The notes beneath the pieces are model-generated. The model searched no databases. It was not told where the DNA came from and saw only the letters and a program-made list of their open reading frames with translations. From NCBI RefSeq assembly GCF_029227915.1, contig NC_079879.1, forward strand, positions 15,378,001-15,442,000: a DNA stretch of 64,000 nucleotides. Reading direction: 5' to 3'. Every line of letters begins with the position of its first letter. The first letter of the stretch is position 1. The translations under genes were made by a program, and so were the position numbers. Source of the stretch: Hydractinia symbiolongicarpus. Its lineage: Eukaryota > Cnidaria > Hydrozoa > Anthoathecata > Hydractiniidae. Positions 28,037-39,253 of this stretch are shown piece after piece.

Positions 28037-31000
28037 GCAACAAACTGTTCAGGAAATAATTCTGTACATTTTTAAATCCTTTTGAAAAGTATAAATTAAA
28101 GTGTATACTTTCTTTACAAGTAAAAGATGTTTTGTTAACAGATGTATATAAGACCTTCCCTTTATATTTATTTTTTGTTACAACAGTAGTCAGTTAGTAA
28201 GTAAATAAGTAAAGGGAAGTTTAATGTCCTTAAGGATTTCATTCTAACAGCTGACTCTTTCTTCCCTCCGACTGTAACTATGTTACATTGCCGCCAGAGA
28301 TATGGGCTGACAAATCTGCCGGAGATAGAGAAAAAAACGTACAAGAAAACCAAAGCACAGACCGATACTGCTCTAACACCTTGTTTAAATGCAGTGATGC
28401 TCGTGGTTAGATAAATACTTACTTGACTAGGGCTGTTCCAAAAACAACTCTAACATTGTATCCCTGGTTTTATTCCTTCCCTTTGCGCTTTAGACATCTT
28501 ACTAACTGAAAAACGCACTGGAAACACCTGCGATTTTTCATCTTTGCGCCTATGAAAAAGGTCTAAAATTGGGTAAAAAATAACTAAGAAAGACTGAAGA
28601 AAAATTAAAAGCATTGCTTATAACAAATTTTTAAATTTAAAGGTTTTTTTTCTGTTTTTAGACATAAAATCTATCGGAGAGTACGACAAAAAAGTATTTT
28701 TTATCAACCCGAGTTTAAACGGTGCATTTTGAATCTTTTTTTCGACCAACTTAAAAATTAACTGCAAAGCAACGCTATTACTGATTGTTCACAAACCGTT
28801 AGGAGAAAAGGGAATAAAATTAAAATTTTCAAACCCTACGAAATATTTTACGCTTGATGTGATGAGTAGCGTGTAGTAGTCATTCTATGCTGCTATTTTT
28901 AAAAGTTTTTTCGCCCAAGTGATGTCAATAAGTTTCTTGTCTATTAACCGCTCGTTACTGGGGCCATATGCAGAAACAAAAACAACAGATGTTGATTAGT
29001 GAGGTAATGTTCTGTTTACAGGGTGGTGTTCTGTATGTATACAAGTTAAATATAGTCGTTTTTCCTCCTTTTCGTACGTTTTGGTTGCTTCAGTTTTTCA
29101 TATCCTAGCTTAAAGGTTACCTTCCAAGCAAACACACGTTGCCTTAAAATAATCCACAACAACATGTTATTCGACAAAATAACAATGTTTTTCCCTATAT
29201 TTACAGACCAAAGGAGTACCATTGGAAAAGAAATTGACTTACTGCTGTTTAGCTCCCTCTCCAAACCCTTGTCACGCGGGCATTATGAGAACGGTAAAAA
29301 ATGCTTACATCAGCAATGTTACGTCATCACGAGATAAGCTACTGACCAGAACGAAAATTGTAGTAAAGATCTTTTAATTATAGATAAAGACTTTTTAATT
29401 ACCCCGCCCCTTTCCTGTATTATAAAGTGGATTCTACAAGCATGCAGAAGCAAAAACCAATTTTTAAGGAAATTAAATAAGTATATCAACACGTGTATGA
29501 ATATGGATGAAAATACGTTTTTGGGTTTTTAATATGAACCAACGGGAGACAACTCTGTTCAAGTACTACACCATATGACGTGCGGGAAACGGAATCGGGT
29601 GAAGTCACTGACAGAACAAAATTAATTGTATCTGGTGCAAATGCGGTGTTTGCATGAAAATGAGTACTTATAAGAGTGTAAATACTGTAGAGGAATGGAT
29701 ATAACCGAGTTAGGAATTAGGCGGTAAATAAATTCAGTTAGTGATTAGTGTCTCATTGTGACTTATTTTGTGAAATAATATTTATTGTGTTACTATCTCA
29801 GATAAACGGTGCATAACGGAGCACGATCATATTTTTTCTATCGTCTTAACGAAATAAATCTTTGGACGGCATTAGCTGGAATGTACGACAGGCAAAATCG
29901 GCCTTCCTTCTTCGCGAGACGATTAATAGTAATTATACTTTGACGTTTGTTTCTTCCTTTGTCACATAACCGTCGTGACAGATCTGTGCAACGTGTGATC
30001 CGAGCTTGTTTTGTCAAGCGAATAAGAGAAGAATTTCCTTCTCTAGACGGTAGTTACACCGGATGCAAAGACGGAGATTACGTAAATAAAATCAGTTTCA
30101 CATAGGTGCACGAAGTTGATAGCGACGGCGAATAGGAATATTTACAAATGAACTACAACATACAACTTACATGCTTTTTTATAAGAATACTAAATTCTAG
30201 GCTGGTCATCATTCTTTTTTTCCAATTGTTCTAAATAATAGACACAATAGATCTGCTGTTTTTAACTTGAAATCCAACACTGATATTTTTATAAAACATA
30301 TTACTATAACAAATGTGTAGATGTGAATGTCTACAGTCAAAAATAAGTATCAATAATCAATAAAAACACTTGGTTAAAAAACAATTTATTTTCACGAAGA
30401 TTTTCGTAATCTATGTTACATTATTGGGGCTTGATAGTGATGTTTTTTCTTAAATCTTTTTTTTTTTTACACCTAAAATCTGATATATTATGCAAAATGT
30501 CTGCTCGTTTGCAGCGGAAAATTATGCTGAGGGGAGAAATAATTTTTCTTAGTCTAGGTTGGCAGTCTTTAAAGTAAATTTTTTCACTTTCCGTGTGACA
30601 ATCTGGTCTGTGTTGAATCTCGTGATGACGACACAAGATATATCGCATTTGCTTTTTCGTTTCAAAACACTCGGCAATGGCGGACGCGAAGCCCATGGTT
30701 ATGTGGAAGTGTGATATTTTTAAATTCCTTTTATCATTCGAAAACAACATTTATAGTAGAAAGGATTTTTTTTTCTTTATTAACTATATTTTACTTACCT
30801 ATTAAGATCAACTTGTTTCTGCTCGGGAGGAAACGTTTAAAAACCTTTCAGGCTCCCGAGTTATTAGGAGTGTTATCTCAATCTTATCTGGATAGGAAAA
30901 TTGAGGATACAAAAAAGGAGCAGCCGTTGGTTCTTCAGACGAACAGTCCAGGTTTGGTTTGAATTGGTACGATGTAAACATCTTCCAGTTTGATACATAA

Positions 31001-31504
31001 AATGAAAGTAAAATCATGTAAACTTTGGTAATTTATTAATCGAGTATCAGAATCCGAGACAGAACTGACTAGAACTCTTCATTATTAATACATAATAAAC
31101 GAGACAAACTTGGACTCGCTCTATAATTGTCAAGAAAGCAATTATTTTTCGAGCAAGTCTCAAAATAATATCATTTCTTTGAGTTTAATCATGTGTGAAT
31201 GTCTCCACACGGCCTATTTCTAGAAAATGACGTCATCTGCACTTAAGTGCGAAGGTGCTAGAGAAGTCAAATTAAAAATAAATGGTCACCATAAGGCTTG
31301 GTTCTCACATGGCACTAAAGAACACTAAAGACCGATAGAAATTAAGCAACAAAGAGCACTGTAAAATGAGCGTCTGTTTTAGAGTAATTCGCACTATAAG
31401 AGAAAAATACTAATAATATAAGATCTCTTTTGAGCATGGAACGCACCGTAATGCTTCGAATAAACGCCCGGGGCGTTTATTAAATTTTTTGACATTTTGT
31501 GGGG
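28037..31504. other. Intergenic region downstream of PDHA1
   Basis: About 3.4 kb with no gene I can support. A possible two-exon small gene on plus (ATG near 30675, splice acceptor CTTTCAG near 30851, stop at 30960) was considered but has no recognised product. 30203-30300 resembles 22620-22720. A putative Polinton target duplication GTGGGG lies at 31499-31504. Confidence 0.4.
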
Positions 31505-31690
31505 AGAGATAGAGAAATGTATGTTCTAGCATAGTCGCGCATGCACATCGCGCACACCCACGGTCAACCACAACAAATCCAGTACTATGCTATGCTTATC
31601 CATGGAATTCAAGGTAAAGTCCCTATCATACAGAAAATGAGTCAAAAAAAGTTCTAGCACACCTAGTAGGGGAATTCCCTCTGTATAGTG

Positions 31691-32245
31691 ATGACGAGGC
31701 AAGAAAGGTGGAAAAAATTGGTTGAAAAGGATCCCCCGGTGATCAGATATGCACCAGATCAATTCAAGATGCAATACATGTGCAGCAGGGTTGTTAAAAG
31801 GAATCCCTACCTATTCAAATATATCCCCGGCAGGTTCAAGACGCAATACATGTGCAACAAGGCTGTTAAAAGAGATCCCTACCTATTCAAGTATATCCCC
31901 GACAGGTTCAAGACGCAATGCATGTGCAACAAGGCTGTTGGAGAGTATCCCGGGATGATCATGCATGTCCCGAATCAATTCAAGACGCAGGACATGTGCA
32001 ACAAAGCTGTTGAAAAGTATCCCCACATGCTCGAATATATATCGGATTGGTTTGTCACCCAGGATATGTATAGCAGCATGAACACTAGGCCTGAACTTCT
32101 CTCTGACTATCACCAGAGGAAGGCCGAAAAGGCTTGGATTATGGAGGCTCTTCTTCCATTAGCCTTGCATCCTGACAGGGTAATCGATTGGTGCTTTCCG
32201 GAGGATGAAAAGGCAGGTCTTGAAAAATTGTGGGGGTTGGTTTGA
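31691..32245 (+). CDS. Repeat protein, DUF4116-like tandem motifs
   Basis: 184 residues from ATG 31691, one codon inside the longest frame. It contains at least four tandem copies of a roughly 23-residue unit such as MCNKAVEKYPHMLEYI..F.TQ (core: Cys, Ala-Val, Pro, Tyr, Pro, Phe-Lys-Thr-Gln) over about residues 15-130. A conserved-looking C-terminal part follows (KAEKAWIMEALLPLALHPDR, WCFPEDEKAGLEKLW). The units resemble DUF4116-type repeats seen in large-virus and cnidarian proteins, and the tail resembles one often found with them; this is memory, not a search. Function unknown. The frame is intact. Confidence 0.6.
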   Translation: MTRQERWKKLVEKDPPVIRYAPDQFKMQYMCSRVVKRNPYLFKYIPGRFKTQYMCNKAVKRDPYLFKYIPDRFKTQCMCNKAVGEYPGMIMHVPNQFKTQDMCNKAVEKYPHMLEYISDWFVTQDMYSSMNTRPELLSDYHQRKAEKAWIMEALLPLALHPDRVIDWCFPEDEKAGLEKLWGLV

Positions 32246-32296
32246 AACCAAGGTTATCTTACAACCCTGCCGTAGGTGAAAAATGCCACTAATAAA

Positions 32297-32482
32297 ATGT
32301 GCATCAACTGTCAAAGAAAATTTGATATATTTGGAAGTGCAGTAGTCATGGCCTTTATAGCAGGTATTGGTCTCTCTCTGCCCCTTATGGCCTTGGCATT
32401 AGTACAAGAATCGGAGAAGGAGAAGGATAATGAACGGAGGATTCAAGACCTAGAGGATCGTCTTGATGCCTTAGAATCATAA
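32297..32482 (+). CDS. Small membrane protein with C-terminal coiled coil
   Basis: 61 residues from ATG 32297 (an upstream in-frame GTG at 32276 is less likely). MCINCQRKF gives a Cys-x2-Cys, then one membrane segment (AVVMAFIAGIGLSLPLMALA), then a charged helix (EKEKDNERRIQDLEDRLDAL). A minor virion or membrane component by layout only. It ends 5 bp before the next start. Confidence 0.5.
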   Translation: MCINCQRKFDIFGSAVVMAFIAGIGLSLPLMALALVQESEKEKDNERRIQDLEDRLDALES

Positions 32483-32487
32483 GATAA

Positions 32488-32691
32488 ATGGAACAATGTA
32501 AGGACTGTGAAAGGGTACTTGACGAGTATGACAGATGTAACTGTGGTCGGAGGCTTGTTGTAAATGGTAAAATGTTGTGTTGGTACTGCTACCAGGAATA
32601 CGTCACATATAACGGGGGTAGTTGTGTGTGTGAGCAAGATGAAATCCTCCAAAATCGTTTGAATTACAATAAAGAAGATGCTACAATTTGA
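32488..32691 (+). CDS. Small Cys-rich zinc-binding-like protein
   Basis: 67 residues with Cys pairs in CKDCERVL, CNCGRRL, CWYCYQEY and CVCEQD: eight Cys in C-x2-C and C-x-C arrangements, consistent with two zinc sites. Family unknown. The end overlaps the next gene start by 14 bp. The frame is intact. Confidence 0.5.
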   Translation: MEQCKDCERVLDEYDRCNCGRRLVVNGKMLCWYCYQEYVTYNGGSCVCEQDEILQNRLNYNKEDATI

Positions 32692-33256
32692 GAATGAGCT
32701 TGTCAACCCTAAATTATTCTACTCATTTGCTGCTACTTTTACAGACATCAACGATATCAACGTGGACTATCTAACAGTGTCGGATCCCATTCCTGCTAAT
32801 GGGGGTAAGGATAATCGGTACATTATAGGATATCATACACGAGACCTCGTAGTATCCCTCAGGGTAAAAACACCAAAAATCTAGTCCCCACATGGGGTCA
32901 CCCGGTACAACGCCAATGCAGTACCGGCGATGAGTCTTGATTTTGAAGAGTACCCTGATTGGGTTGCGAAGTATCACCAAATCTGGTTCAAGATCCAGGA
33001 GTTGATATCTGAGTAATTGACGACAGAGCCTGTGAAAAAGGACCGTTACGTGAACGCCAAGCTTAAATACTACAAGGATGCAATCACGACCAAATTCCAT
33101 GACATGCCAGTACCCTACGATGAACCCTGCCAAGCCAGTACCATCCTAGCTATTTCATCGGTGTATGTGCAAGGTAAAAACTACTACCCTCAGGTACATG
33201 TTGTGGAATGTCGGTATAAGGACTTCAAAAAAGAATGGTTGCTGAGTGAGGATTAA
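32678..33256 (+). pseudogene. Conserved Polinton protein with two in-frame stops
   Basis: One frame from ATG 32678 to TAA 33254-33256 (192 codons) interrupted by TAG at 32882-32884 and TAA at 33014-33016, with no frameshift. Sequence on both sides of each stop keeps protein character: YFTVSDPIPANGG-like start (DYLTVSDPIPANGGKDNRY), VTRYNANAVPAMSLDFEEYP in the middle, and KYYKDAITTKFHDMPVPYDE, GKNYYPQVHVVECRYKDF at the end. The pattern resembles a protein of unknown function present in cnidarian Polintons, possibly nucleic-acid binding; that is a weak guess. Confidence 0.5.
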
Positions 33257-33263
33257 AAAAACC

Positions 33264-33300
33264 ATATATTTTATAGGCCTACTAGACCTATAAAATATAT
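33264..33300. terminator. Perfect 14-bp hairpin at the end of the Polinton 3 genes
   Basis: ATATATTTTATAGG (33264-33277) and its exact complement (33287-33300) with a 9-base loop, 7 bp after the last stop. Same placement as the hairpins ending gene blocks in Polinton 1. Confidence 0.6.
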
Positions 33301-34667
33301 AAAATATATGTATTTGTTGTTATTATGGTTGTTGATATAAGTGCAGTGGCATTTTTCACGTTGTTGCATGGCAAGAATTGGAGAAAAGTTGAATGCACTC
33401 ACACATTAAGAATAAAATTATTACACCATAACTAAGGTAAACTGTCTTGACCAGGACTTGAACCTGGATTTCCTATAATGTAGGTGTCTTAATTAGACGA
33501 TCAAAACCTTTTTACAAATTTTAATAGCATAAATTACTGTTTTACCGTAATGCAGTTAAAAAAGCTAAATATGTATATACCTTAATGGCACCTAATGGGA
33601 ACTAATTTTTCCAAGAAATCTCTTGGTATAACAACTTTTTCGAAGTAAAAATTTGATGAGAGAAAGGCAATCAAGAAGTTCTAGTTGATCAGTAGGAGTT
33701 GGAATAGAGAATTAGTAACATGATTTTTAGATATGAAGAAAAATATTAAGAACTATGTGGAATGGTTTTCCTAAGATTGTCTGCAATTGAACTAAAATAT
33801 TTACTAAAAAAATTAGCTATAATTAAAGGGTCAGAGACGTCTCCGATAGCCGAAACACTGTTGCAAAAATGAAATTAGTGTATTTGTAAGATAATATTCA
33901 CAATATAATATTGTTTCAGAGGTTCTTAACCAGTTTTTGTGAACATTACAATGCAAGTTAAATACAATATATATACTGATTAAAGTTGTTTTCACAAAAA
34001 ATATGTTTGTTTCAAACATGAGTCTTGTAGTAAAATGCTGTTCTTAGGCTAAACTTTACAATTGACTCTTTACAATTTTGTCTAAACAACAGCCTTATGA
34101 TAAATTAACATGTAAATATTTTACGCAATCATTTATAATTAGCTGCGCTTGATAAATAAGGTTTTAATAACAATTTCTTATAATAAAAACGGATTTTCAG
34201 AAGCAAATGTTACGAAACTTGCTCACATATTTTCAGTCGAAACTTCATTAAATGTGTACAAGTGAAATACTCTAAAGGAAAGGGTTATTATTTCAACATC
34301 GTAACTAACTAGCTAAAAATAAATAAAGATATATAGCTATATAGCTATATATATCAGTTGTATAATAATTTTACTTTGATATTTAAAGCAGAGATAGGTG
34401 AATAAAATTCCTGAACCTGCACTATATATTTTTTAACTAAGCGAGTAAATATTGACCTCTAGCATTTATTTATTCGACGTGCTGAACTGAATATCATCAC
34501 TCTCGTATTGTCTTATTTTATGACCATTTTTGCTTTGCAGACAAAAACAAATTTATAGCTCAGCAGAAAAAATTTGTTGTTTCCTTTTTTAACAAGATAA
34601 ATTTAAAATAAAGCTAGCTACCTATATTGCTCTGAAAAAACACTAGCTAAATCTCTTTTTGAATAAA
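33301..34667. other. AT-rich intergenic region before the satellite
   Basis: No gene seen. Contains the tRNA-like fossil at 33443-33507 and TATAGCTATATAGCTATATATA-type short repeats near 34330. Confidence 0.4.
33443..33507 (-). tRNA. tRNA-like pseudogene or SINE head
   Basis: On minus, 5' GTTTTGA pairs with 3' TCAAGAC (7 bp, one G-U), the D-stem is GTCT/AGAC, and the T-arm is CCAGG-TTCAAGT-CCTGG with a perfect stem. The anticodon arm has only a 3-4 bp stem and no U at position 33, and the D-loop is short. So it is tRNA-derived but unlikely to be a working tRNA. Confidence 0.4.
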
Positions 34668-37600
34668 TCAGACAGGTGCAACCACGTGACTAACGTTTGA
34701 GGCCCTTATTAGATTGCAGAAGGCCATATTACAGCCTTTATAGGACCGTGCACGTAGTTAAGAGTGTTGTAAAGCAGCGGCGCTAATGAAAACGACTTGG
34801 GACGTTGTAGCGCATTGAGATTGGAACGACTAGTCCAATGGTAACCTGCGCAGACAGGTGACACCACGTGATTTACGTGTGAGGCCTTTATTAGACTGCA
34901 AAAGGCCATATTACAGCCTTTATAGGAATGTGCACGTAGTTAAGAGTGTTGTAAGGCAACGGCGCTAATATAATAACTTGGGACGCTGTAGCGCATTGAG
35001 ACTTGAAGTAATAGTCCAATGGCAACCTGCACAGACAAATGGAACCACGTGATTTACGTGTGAGGCCTTTATTAGACTGCAAAAGGCCATAATACAGCCT
35101 TTAGAGGCCTGTGCACGTAGTTATGAGTGTTGTAAGGCAACGGCGCTAATGAAAACGACTTGGGACGCTGTAGCGCATTGAGACTGGAAGTAATAGTCCA
35201 ATGGTAACCTGCACAGACAAATGGAACCACGTGATTTACGTGTGAGGCCGTTATTAGACTGCAAAAGGCCGTATTATAGACTTTATAGGAATGTGCACGT
35301 AGTTAAGAGTGTTGTAAGGCAACGGCGCTAATGAAAACAACTTGGGACGTTGTAGCGCATTGAGACTGGAAGGAATAGTCCAATGGTAACCTGCGCAGGC
35401 AAATGGAACCACGTTATTTACGTGTGAGGCCTTTATTAGACTGCAAAAGGCCATAATACAGCCTTTAGAGGCCTGTGCACGTACTTAAGAGTGTTCTAAG
35501 GCAACTTCGCCAAAGAAAAGACTTGGGACGTTGTATCGCACTGAGACTGTAAGGAATAGTCCAATGGCAACCTGCGCAGACAGGTGACACCACGTGATTT
35601 ACGTGTGAGGCCTTTATTAGACTGCAAAAGGCTATATTACAGCCATTATAGGACTGTGCACGTAGTTAAGAGTGTTGTGAGGCAACGGCGCTAATGAAAA
35701 CGACTTGGGACGCTGTAGCGCATTGAGACTGGATGTAATAGTCCAATGGTAACCTGCACAGGCAAATGGAACCACGTGATTTACGTGTGAGGCCTTTATT
35801 AGACTGCAAAAGGCCATATTACAGCCTTTATAGGACTGTGCACGTAGTTAAGAGTGTTGTAAGGCAACGGCGCTAATGAAAACGACTTGGGACGTTGTAG
35901 CACATTGAGACTGAAAGGACTAGGCCAATGGTAACCTGCGCAGACCGGTGAAACCACGTGATTTAAGTGTGAGGCCTTTATTAGACTGCAAAAGGCTATA
36001 TTACAGCTTTTATAGGACTGTGCACGTAGTTAAGAGTGTTGTAAAGCAACGGTGCTAATAAGAACGGCTTGGGACGTTGTAGCGCATTGAGATTAGAACG
36101 ACTAGTCCAATGGTAACCTGCGCAGACAGGTGACACCACGTGATTTACGTGTGAGGCCTTTATTAGACTGCAAAAGGCCATATTACAGACTTTATAGGAC
36201 TGTGCACGTAGTTAAGAGTGTTGTAAGGCAACTTCGCCAATGAAAACAACTTGGGACGTTGTAGCACATTGAGACTGGAAGGACTAAGTCAATGTTAACC
36301 TGCGAAAACAGGTGAAACCACGTGATTTACGTGTGAGGCCTTTATTAGACTGCAAAAGGCCATATTACAGCCTTTATAGGACTGTGCACGTAGTTAAGAG
36401 TGTTGTAAGGTAATGGCGATAATGAAAACGACTTGGGACGTTGTAGCACATTGAGACTGGAAGTACTAGGCTAATGGTAACCTGCGCAGACAGGTGAAAC
36501 CACGTGATTTAGGTGTGAGGCCTTTATTAGACTGCAAAAGTCCAAATAACAGCCTTTATATAATTGTGCACGTAGTTAAGAGTGTTGTAAGGTAACGGCA
36601 ATAATGAAAACGACGTGGGACGTTGTAGCACATTAAGACTGGAAGGACTAGGCCAATGGTAACTTGCGCAGACAGGTGACACCACGTGATTTACGTGTGT
36701 GGCCTTTATTAGATTGCAAAAGGCCATATTACAGCCTTTATAGGACTGTGCACGTAGTTAAGAGTGTTCTAAGGCAACTTCGCCAAAGAAAACGACTTGG
36801 GACGTCGCATCGCATTGAGACCGTAAGGAATAGTCCAATGGCAACCTGCGCAGACAGGTGACACCACGTGATTTACGTGTGAGGCCTTTATTAGACTGCA
36901 AAAGGCCATATTACAGCCTTTATAGGACTGTGCACGTAGTTAAGAGTGTTGTAAGGCAACGGCGCTAATGAAAACGACTTGGGACGCTGTAGCGCATTGA
37001 GACTGGATGTAATAGTCCAATGGTAACCTGCACAGGCAAATGGAACCACGTGATTTACGTGTGAGGCCTTTATTAGACTGCAAAAGGCCATGATACAGCC
37101 TTTATAGGATGTGCACGTAGTTAAGAGTGTTCTAAGGCAACTTCGCCAATGAAAACGACTTGGGAGGTTGTAGCACATTGACACTGGAAGGACTAGGTCA
37201 ATGGTAACCTGCGCAAACAGGTGAAACCACGTGATTTACGTGTGAGGCCTTTATTAGACTGCAAAAGGCCATATTACAGCCTTTATAGGACTGTGCACGC
37301 AGTTAAAAGTGTTGTAAGGTAACGGCGATAATGAAAACAACTTGAGACGTTGTAGCACATTGAGACTGGAAGGACTAGGCCAATGGTAACCTGCGCAGAC
37401 CGGAGAAACCACGTGATTTAAGTGTGAGGCCTTTATTAGACTGCAAAAGGCCATAATACAGCCTTTAGAGGCCTGTGCACGTACTTAAGAGTGTTCTAAG
37501 GCAACTTCGCCAAAGAAAACGACTTGGGACGTTGTATCGCACTGAGACTGTAAGGAATAGTCCAATGGCAACCTGCGCAGACAGGTGACACCACGTGATT

Positions 37601-39253
37601 TACGTGTGAGGCCTTTATTAGACTGCAAAAGGCTATATTACAGCCATTATAGGACTGTGCACGTAGTTAAGAGTGTTGTGAGGCAACGGCGCTAATGAAA
37701 ACGACTTGGGACGCTGTAGCGCATTGAGACTGGATGTAATAGTCCAATGGTAACCTGCACAGGCAAATGGAACCACGTGATTTACGTGTGAGGCCTTTAT
37801 TAGACTGCAAAAGGCCATGATACAGCCTTTATAGGATGTGCACGTAGTTAAGAGTGTTCTAAGGTAACGGGGATAATGAAAACGACTTGGGACGTTGTAG
37901 CACATTGAGACTGGAAGGACTAGGCCAATGATAACCTGCGCAGACCGGTGAAACCACGTGATTTAAGTGTGAGGCCTTTATTAGACTGCAAAAGGCCAAA
38001 TAACAGCCTTTATATAACTTTGCACGTACTTAAGAGTGTTCTAAGGCAACTTCGCCAAAGAAAACGACTTGGGACGTTGTATCGCACTGAGACTGTAAGG
38101 AATAGTCCAATGGCAACCTGCACAGACAGGTGACACCACGTGATTTACGTGTGAGGCCTTTATTAGACTGCAAAAGGCTATATTACAGCCATTATAGGAC
38201 TGTGCACGTAGTTAAGAGTGTTGTGAGGCAACGGCGCTAATGAAAACGACTTGGGACGCTGTAGCGCATTGAGACTGGATGTAATAGTCCAATGGTAACC
38301 TGCACAGGCAAATGGAACCACGTGATTTACGTGTGAGGCCTTTATTAGACTGCAAAAGGCCATGATACAGCCTTTATAGGATGTGCACGTAGTTAAGAGT
38401 GTTCTAAGGTAACGGCGATAATGAAAACGACTTGGGACGTTGTAGCACATTGAGACTGGAAGGACTAGGCCAATGATAACCTGCGCAGACCGGTGAAACC
38501 ACGTGATTTAAGTGTGAGGCCTTTATTAGACTGCAAAAGGCCAAATAACAGCCTTTATATAACTGTGCACGTAGTTAAGAGTGTTGTAAGGCAACGGCGC
38601 TAATGGAAACGACTTGAGACGTTGTAGCACATTGAGACTGAAAGGACTAGGCCAATGGTAACCTGCGCAGACCGGTGAAACCACGTGATTTAAGTGTGAG
38701 GCCTTTATTAGACTGCAAAAGGCTATATTACAGCTTTTATAGGACTGTGCACGTAGTTAAGAGTGTTGTAAAGCAACGGCGCTAATGAGAACGGCTTGGG
38801 ACGTTGTAGCGCATTGAGATTGGAACGACTAGTCCAATGGTAACCTGCGCAGACAGGTGACACCACGTGATTTACGTGTGAGGCCTTTATTAGACTGCAA
38901 AAGGCCATATTACAGACTTTATAGGACTGTGCACGTAGTTAAGAGTGTTGTAAGGCAACTTTGCCAATGAAAACAACTTGGGACGTTGTAGCACATTGAG
39001 ACTGGAAGGACTAGGTCAATGTTAACCTGCGAAAACAGGTGAAACCACGTGATTTACGTGTGAGGCCTTTATTAGACTGCAAAAGGCCATATTACAGCCT
39101 TTATAGGACTGTGCACGTAGTTAAGAGTGTTGTAAGGTAATGGCGATAATGAAAACGACTTGGGACGTTGTAGCACATTGAGACTGGAAGTACTAGGCTA
39201 ATGGTAACCTGCGCAGACAGGTGAAACCACGTGATTTAGGTGTGAGGCCTTTA

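Larger units (their letters stand above)
31505..33300 (+). mobile_element. Polinton copy 3, left end with four small genes
   Basis: Begins with AGAGATAGAGAAATGTATGT, the same terminal motif as copy 1 in the opposite orientation, with a CGCGCATGC motif soon after. Four tightly packed plus-strand genes follow (31691-33256), then a 14-bp hairpin. No integrase, ATPase or polymerase follows, so the rest was lost. The boundary near 33300 is set by the hairpin and loss of coding character. Confidence 0.65.

Noticed and set aside
29046-29264. 72-residue minus-strand frame in the intergenic region
   Set aside because: AT-rich, no motif, no splice or neighbour support.
30421-30962. Possible small genes on either strand, including a two-exon plus-strand gene (ATG near 30675, last exon GCTCCCGAG... 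to stop 30960)
   Set aside because: The acceptor is good, but the donor is poor, the product would be only about 43 residues, and nothing is recognised. Needs transcript evidence.
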